Assembly (NCBI GenBank): GCA_031284385.1
Contig: JAISZZ010000132.1
Location: 1-8,004, forward strand
Origin: Treponema sp.
GTDB taxonomy: Bacteria; Spirochaetota; Spirochaetia; Treponematales; Breznakiellaceae
Reading direction: 5' to 3'
Length of the DNA stretch: 8,004 nt
Shown: piece by piece, positions 4,650 to 8,004 of the stretch
Numbering within the stretch: position 1 is the first letter of the stretch
Layout: each line of letters opens with the position of its first letter
Position numbers and translations under genes: made by a program
The notes under the pieces: generated by a model
What the model was told of the DNA's origin: nothing
Seen by the model: the letters and a program-made list of their open reading frames with translations, nothing else
The model's database searches: none

Positions 4650-5951
4650 CTAGCCGCGCAGGTTGTAAAAAGCCTTTTTACCCGCGTATTCGCAGGTGCC
4701 TTCAAGTTCTTCCTCTATCCTCATAAGCTGGTTGTACTTTGCTATACGGTCAGTACGGCTCATGGAACCGGTCTTTATCTGGCCTGTTTCAAGTGCAACA
4801 ACAAGGTCGGCGATAAATGTGTCGGCGGTTTCTCCTGAGCGGTGGCTCACGACGGCGGTATAACCGGCGCGTTTTGCCATTTCCACAGCTTCGTATGTCT
4901 CGGTAATAGTGCCTATCTGGTTTACTTTTATAAGAATACTGTTACAAGAGCCCTCTTTAATGCCGCGAGCCAGACGTTTTGTGTTGGTAACGAAGAAATC
5001 ATCGCCGACTATTTGAATTTTAGAACCGAGCGCTTTCGTCATCTTGACATAGCCTTCCCAATCGTTCTGATCGAGCGGGTCTTCAATCGAGATAATGGGA
5101 TATTTTTCTACCCATTTTGCGTACAGCTCAACCATGTCATCCGCGCTAAACAATTTACCGGGGTTAGATTTCCAGAATTTGTAACCCTTTCCGCCGCCTT
5201 CCTCAAAAAGCTCCGAGCTGGCGCAGTCCATAGCGATAGCAAATTGCTCCTTATCGGCTTTATAACCTGCCTTCTCAATGGCTTTTACGATGTACTGCAA
5301 CGCTTCCTCGTTTTCAATATCTGGAGCGAAACCGCCTTCATCACCGACAGCGGTATTTTTGCCGGCATCGGCTAGAATCTTTTTAAGATTGTGGAAAACT
5401 TCCGCCGTCCAGCGAACCGATTCTGCCATAGTGGGAGCGCCGATAGGCATAACCATAAATTCTTGAAAGTCAACCTTGTTACCGGCGTGTTTACCGCCGT
5501 TTATGATGTTGGCCATAGGAACCGGCAGAAGCGCCGTGTGTATACCGCCCAGATACTTGTACAACGGAAGATCCGCAGATTCCGCCGCGGCGCGGGCTAC
5601 CGCCATGGAAACACCGAGTATGGCGTTAGCGCCAAGGTTAGCCTTATTTTCTGTGCCGTCAAGTTCTATCATCGAGCGGTCGATGTCAATTTGATCAAAA
5701 GCGTTCATGCCCATTATTTCTTCTGCTATTTTTTCATTTACATTATCAACAGCTTTCCTAACGCCTTTTCCAAGATAGCGTTCCTTTTCGCCATCCCGTA
5801 GTTCCACCGCTTCATGCTCGCCAGTTGAAGCCCCAGACGGCACCGCTGCACGGCCAAACGAACCGTCATCCAATACGACATCCACCTCAACAGTTGGATT
5901 TCCGCGTGAATCCAGAATTTCACGCGCAGTAACAAACTCTATTGCACTCAT
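4650..5951 (-). CDS. eno: Enolase (phosphopyruvate hydratase)
   Basis: This is a 433-residue glycolytic enzyme interconverting 2-phosphoglycerate and phosphoenolpyruvate; it is full length. Visible family features are [13 protein letters not shown] (11-23), the mobile loop [16 protein letters not shown] (39-54), H155 in GGKHAGN, E164 in DFQEF, E205 in VGDEGGFAP, and the metal ligands D242, E290 ([10 protein letters not shown]) and D317 (VGDD). Also present are catalytic K342 in the signature [15 protein letters not shown]370 in SHRSGET, and K393. Position 376 is Ala where SHRSGETED is more usual; this is not a catalytic residue. The start ATG at 5951 has GGAGG 8 nt upstream (5960-5964). A sigma70-type promoter lies at 5982-6010. 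The TAA of the upstream ORF overlaps the ATG by one base (TAATG). The sequence style is Treponema-like. Confidence 0.98.
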   Translation of the reverse strand: MSAIEFVTAREILDSRGNPTVEVDVVLDDGSFGRAAVPSGASTGEHEAVELRDGEKERYLGKGVRKAVDNVNEKIAEEIMGMNAFDQIDIDRSMIELDGTENKANLGANAILGVSMAVARAAAESADLPLYKYLGGIHTALLPVPMANIINGGKHAGNKVDFQEFMVMPIGAPTMAESVRWTAEVFHNLKKILADAGKNTAVGDEGGFAPDIENEEALQYIVKAIEKAGYKADKEQFAIAMDCASSELFEEGGGKGYKFWKSNPGKLFSADDMVELYAKWVEKYPIISIEDPLDQNDWEGYVKMTKALGSKIQIVGDDFFVTNTKRLARGIKEGSCNSILIKVNQIGTITETYEAVEMAKRAGYTAVVSHRSGETADTFIADLVVALETGQIKTGSMSRTDRIAKYNQLMRIEEELEGTCEYAGKKAFYNLRG

Positions 5952-6322
5952 TAAACTATCCTCCGTAATGAATTTCCTTTTATTCTGTCTGATTTTGCAT
6001 CGTGAGTCAATCTCTCAAATTGCATAAAATGAGGGTGGGCGCTGTTTCCACGCCACTTGCGGCACATAGTGACTTTCCTGCCGTAAACACGGCCCGACAA
6101 CGGCGCACAAAACATTGGAGACGTTACCGTCCAGTAATCTATTTTGGGCGTTGTAAATACTGTAGAAACAGAATTATGCGCGAGCTTGTCTACAGAGACG
6201 CCTAAATTTTTAATAGCGAGCTTGTTACTGATAATGGCGATAGAAACATTGTCTGGGTGAACCCCCGTACCGCTTATCGCATACTCATTGCCCTGCTTGT
6301 CTACTTCTACTATTACCGCCAT
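5951..6322 (-). CDS. Hypothetical protein upstream of enolase, possibly chimeric
   Basis: This 123-codon frame is not recognised as any family. The start ATG at 6322 has a strong GAGGGGAG site 6 nt upstream (6329-6336). The N-terminal part ([20 protein letters not shown] to about residue 75) looks like normal protein. The last 35-40 residues (from about [11 protein letters not shown] on) are basic and irregular, and they are encoded by DNA that also holds the enolase promoter and ribosome binding site. The real gene may therefore have lost its 3' end, with the frame running on by chance to the TAATG at the enolase start. It lies 27 nt after the propeller lipoprotein gene on the same strand, suggesting cotranscription. 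No signal peptide or membrane segment is visible. Confidence 0.5.
   Translation of the reverse strand: MAVIVEVDKQGNEYAISGTGVHPDNVSIAIISNKLAIKNLGVSVDKLAHNSVSTVFTTPKIDYWTVTSPMFCAPLSGRVYGRKVTMCRKWRGNSAHPHFMQFERLTHDAKSDRIKGNSLRRIV
5982..6010 (-). promoter_or_regulatory. Likely enolase promoter
   Basis: On the minus strand, TTGACT (6005-6010, 5 of 6 to the -35 consensus) is followed after exactly 17 nt by CAGAAT (5982-5987, 4 of 6 to the -10). This would place the transcript start about 25 nt before the enolase ATG, leaving room for the GGAGG site. Confidence 0.6.
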
Positions 6323-6349
6323 ACTTTTCTCCCCTCTCGTTTATCTAGG

Positions 6350-7597
6350 TTATGAGCCGCCGTAGGCTACGCCCCACCAGTGTCCTCCCTCCCTATGCAC
6401 AGTCCAGTTCACTCCATCCGTGCTGGTCGCGATTTCGTCGTCGCCGGCCACCATCACCCACAGGCCGTTACCGTAGGCTGCGCCCTGCCAGCTAGCCTTC
6501 ACCGTCTGTGCAGTCCAGTTCTCCCCGTCCGTGCTAGTCCCGATTGTGCCGTTGACAGCCCCCGCCACCCACCTGCCGTTCCCATAGGCCACGGTATGCC
6601 ATTCGTCCATCACCACCGCCTGTTTAGTCCAGTTCAAACCGTCAGGGCTGGTCGCGAGTGAGCCGTTTTCCCCCACCGCCACCCACAAGTCGCCGCCGTA
6701 GGCTACGTTACACCAGTAGCCACCCACCAACTCCTGTACAGTCCAGTTCATCCCGTCCGTGCTAGCAGCGATTTTGCCGTCGTAGCCCACCATCACCCAC
6801 AGGCCGCCCCCGTAGGCTACGCCGTTCCAGTAGCCACCCACCTGCTGCGTAGTCCAGTTCACTCCGTCCGTGCTGGTCCCGATGCCGTAGCCCCCTGTCA
6901 CCCACAGGCCGTTACCGTAGGCTACGCACTCCCAGTCCTGCGCCGCCGTCTGTTTAGTCCAGTTCACTCCGTCCGTGCTAGTCCCGATTGAGCCGGTACC
7001 CACCGCCACCCACAGGCCGTTCCCGTAGACTACGCAATCCCAGCCCTGCGCCACCGCCTTTGTAGTCCAGTTCACCCCGTCTGTGCTGGTCCCGATTGTG
7101 CCGGTACCCACCATCACCCACTTCATAGGTGTCTTAATCAAATTACTTACGCAGGCATTGACGGCAACGGTATCAGCTGCTTGCTTTGTGGCATAAGAGC
7201 CGGTGCCGTAGGTGGTGGTAAGACCGCGCTTAGAGTTGGCCAAGTCGACCATGCGGAGGACGTACTCCATGTTAGCCGCCTGTTTCTCCGTCCCCGCTAC
7301 AGGCGCTATGCTCAGTCCCCACGTCTGGTTTATGAGCCCGCACACGTATTCGCAGTTAGCTGCTTGTCCCATATCACTGACCGCTCCATCCATTTCTCCC
7401 GTAGGCACTTCCGGCGTGGGGAGTTCTTGCGCCCCAAGCCTTGTAACTACTCCCTCGTATATCTCTCGAACCAAATCCGCTGCCGGCTCCTCTATCGGAT
7501 TTTCCGGTATTATTTCTTCGGGGGGGAGGGGAGAGTCTATCTCTCCGCAAGAGAACAACAGGCTCATTAAAATAATAGGGCTGAGAATTCTTTTCAT
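6350..7597 (-). CDS. Lipoprotein with seven Asp-box-like repeats (beta-propeller)
   Basis: This is a 415-residue protein. Residues 1-17 form a lipoprotein signal with lipobox LFSC (C17 lipidated). Residues 18-70 are an acidic, proline-rich tether and 71-157 a helical region. From 158 to the end are seven repeats of 35-38 residues of the form WVAVG..G.IGTSTDGVNWT..........VAYGNG. The S-x-D-G-x-x-W cores begin at residues 171, 207, 242, 280, 317, 355 and 392. The first repeat lacks the VAYGNG strand and the protein ends in VAYGGS, so the last blade would be closed by the first strand: a complete seven-bladed propeller. Substrate or partner unknown; surface binding is likely. AAAGGA (7605-7610) precedes the ATG. 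The ATG overlaps the upstream stop (ATGA). Confidence 0.8.
   Translation of the reverse strand: MKRILSPIILMSLLFSCGEIDSPLPPEEIIPENPIEEPAADLVREIYEGVVTRLGAQELPTPEVPTGEMDGAVSDMGQAANCEYVCGLINQTWGLSIAPVAGTEKQAANMEYVLRMVDLANSKRGLTTTYGTGSYATKQAADTVAVNACVSNLIKTPMKWVMVGTGTIGTSTDGVNWTTKAVAQGWDCVVYGNGLWVAVGTGSIGTSTDGVNWTKQTAAQDWECVAYGNGLWVTGGYGIGTSTDGVNWTTQQVGGYWNGVAYGGGLWVMVGYDGKIAASTDGMNWTVQELVGGYWCNVAYGGDLWVAVGENGSLATSPDGLNWTKQAVVMDEWHTVAYGNGRWVAGAVNGTIGTSTDGENWTAQTVKASWQGAAYGNGLWVMVAGDDEIATSTDGVNWTVHREGGHWWGVAYGGS
6353..7126 (-). repeat. Degenerate tandem DNA repeat encoding the propeller blades
   Basis: The seven blade-coding units of about 105-114 bp are also close at DNA level. On the plus strand GTCCAGTTCA(C/T)(T/C)CC(G/A)TC and CCACCCACAGGCCGT recur almost unchanged. 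Such similarity allows unequal recombination and gain or loss of units. Confidence 0.75.
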
Positions 7598-8004
7598 TGT
7601 TGGGTCCTTTGTTGTACATTATACCACGCATCTCTTCTTTGTCCACAGCTCTTTCTTAAATCCGCAGTCTGCCGCGCTGTTACTTCCGCCGATTGAGCAA
7701 AGGCGTTCGCGTTCGGTTGACTCTCTCTAGTTGCCTTATCCGCCTTGATTATCGCCTGTTCCTCATTCCCTGTCTTTCTAAATGTTTCATTATATACCGC
7801 TGTCCATCCTATCGTTGTCATCATCATATCAACTTTGCCCTGCCCCCACATTCCGGCTTCTTGAATCTTTAATAACGCCTTTTGGCCTTTATTCAATTTC
7901 TCATTTAAGGCCTTCCGGTTTTGTAGATACTGTTTCTGCGCCGTGTTTACCCGCGTCCGTATCTCTGCGCTCTTTTTGTAGATTTCTTTGTATAGCTTGT
8001 TGCC
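7594..8004 (-). CDS. Phage/mobile-element large polyvalent protein-like fragment
   Basis: The frame is open to the right edge, so the N-terminus is outside; 136 residues are visible. The first 45 residues are a charged helical, possibly coiled-coil segment (KLYKEIYKKSAEIRTRVNTA). The next part, EAGMWGQGKVDMMMTTIGWTAVYNETFRKTGNEEQAIIKADKATRESQP, follows the pattern AGM....D....T..W.A.Y......G..EEA...AD.A.R.SQ, which I recall from very large multi-domain proteins of phages and conjugative elements (LPD-type domains). After TADLRK the sequence becomes cysteine- and arginine-rich, and it stops where such proteins normally continue. The 3' end is probably lost or frameshifted. The stop TGA overlaps the next gene's ATG (ATGA), so the two are probably coupled. 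The family call rests on memory of the motif only. Confidence 0.45.
   Translation of the reverse strand, partial: GNKLYKEIYKKSAEIRTRVNTAQKQYLQNRKALNEKLNKGQKALLKIQEAGMWGQGKVDMMMTTIGWTAVYNETFRKTGNEEQAIIKADKATRESQPNANAFAQSAEVTARQTADLRKSCGQRRDAWYNVQQRTQQ

Noticed and set aside
4842..5375. 177-codon plus-strand frame opposite enolase
   Set aside because: It is fully antisense to conserved enolase codons, has no ribosome binding site, and is a typical shadow frame.
6380..7730. Plus-strand frames opposite the propeller lipoprotein and the gene after it
   Set aside because: They mirror the repeats of the real minus-strand gene and show no start signals or recognisable domains.

Overview
The window is about 8 kb of bacterial chromosome, most likely from a spirochaete close to Treponema. 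The basis is the Treponema-like enolase (for example its [14 protein letters not shown] segment), the exported TPR-SPOR protein and the overall gene style. The sequence alone does not fix the species. Coding regions are ordinary, but the intergenic DNA is packed with inverted repeats and dispersed structured elements.

Layout from left to right. The 3' end of an outer-membrane beta-barrel gene (1-291, +) is followed by 510 bp of repeat-rich non-coding DNA. Next is a short signal-peptide gene (802-1044, +) that looks cut off by repeats. A minus-strand pair follows: an exported TPR-SPOR protein (2201-3190) overlapping by 20 nt a lipoprotein with a phosphodiester-glycosidase (NAGPA/DUF2233) domain (1264-2220). 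Another repeat-rich block (3191-3657) precedes a 5-formyltetrahydrofolate cyclo-ligase gene (3658-4260, +). This gene converges on enolase (4650-5951, -) across a 389-bp gap full of hairpins. Upstream of enolase on the same strand are a 123-codon ORF of unknown function, a seven-repeat Asp-box beta-propeller lipoprotein, and the 3' end of a gene resembling phage or mobile-element large polyvalent proteins.

How the parts fit together. Enolase and the cyclo-ligase are housekeeping genes (glycolysis, folate one-carbon metabolism). The barrel, the NAGPA lipoprotein, the SPOR protein and the propeller lipoprotein are envelope proteins. The three genes upstream of enolase are tightly packed (ATGA overlap, 27-nt gap, TAATG overlap). 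However, a good sigma70-type promoter for enolase lies inside the last codons of the 123-codon ORF, so a foreign cassette may have been joined to the enolase promoter region.

The most unusual content is at least four families of structured intergenic elements. Each of four families is present twice here, and in three of them the two copies differ by changes that preserve base pairing: a 32-nt hairpin (3391-3422 and 4379-4410), a junction-like element with 15-16-bp arms (1064-1124 and 3430-3490), and a 106/123-bp element (479-584 and 4505-4627). The fourth is a GTTGACA hairpin element (1011-1054 and 3223-3285). Two of the families occur in the same order at two loci, and at one locus a 137-bp structured segment separates them.
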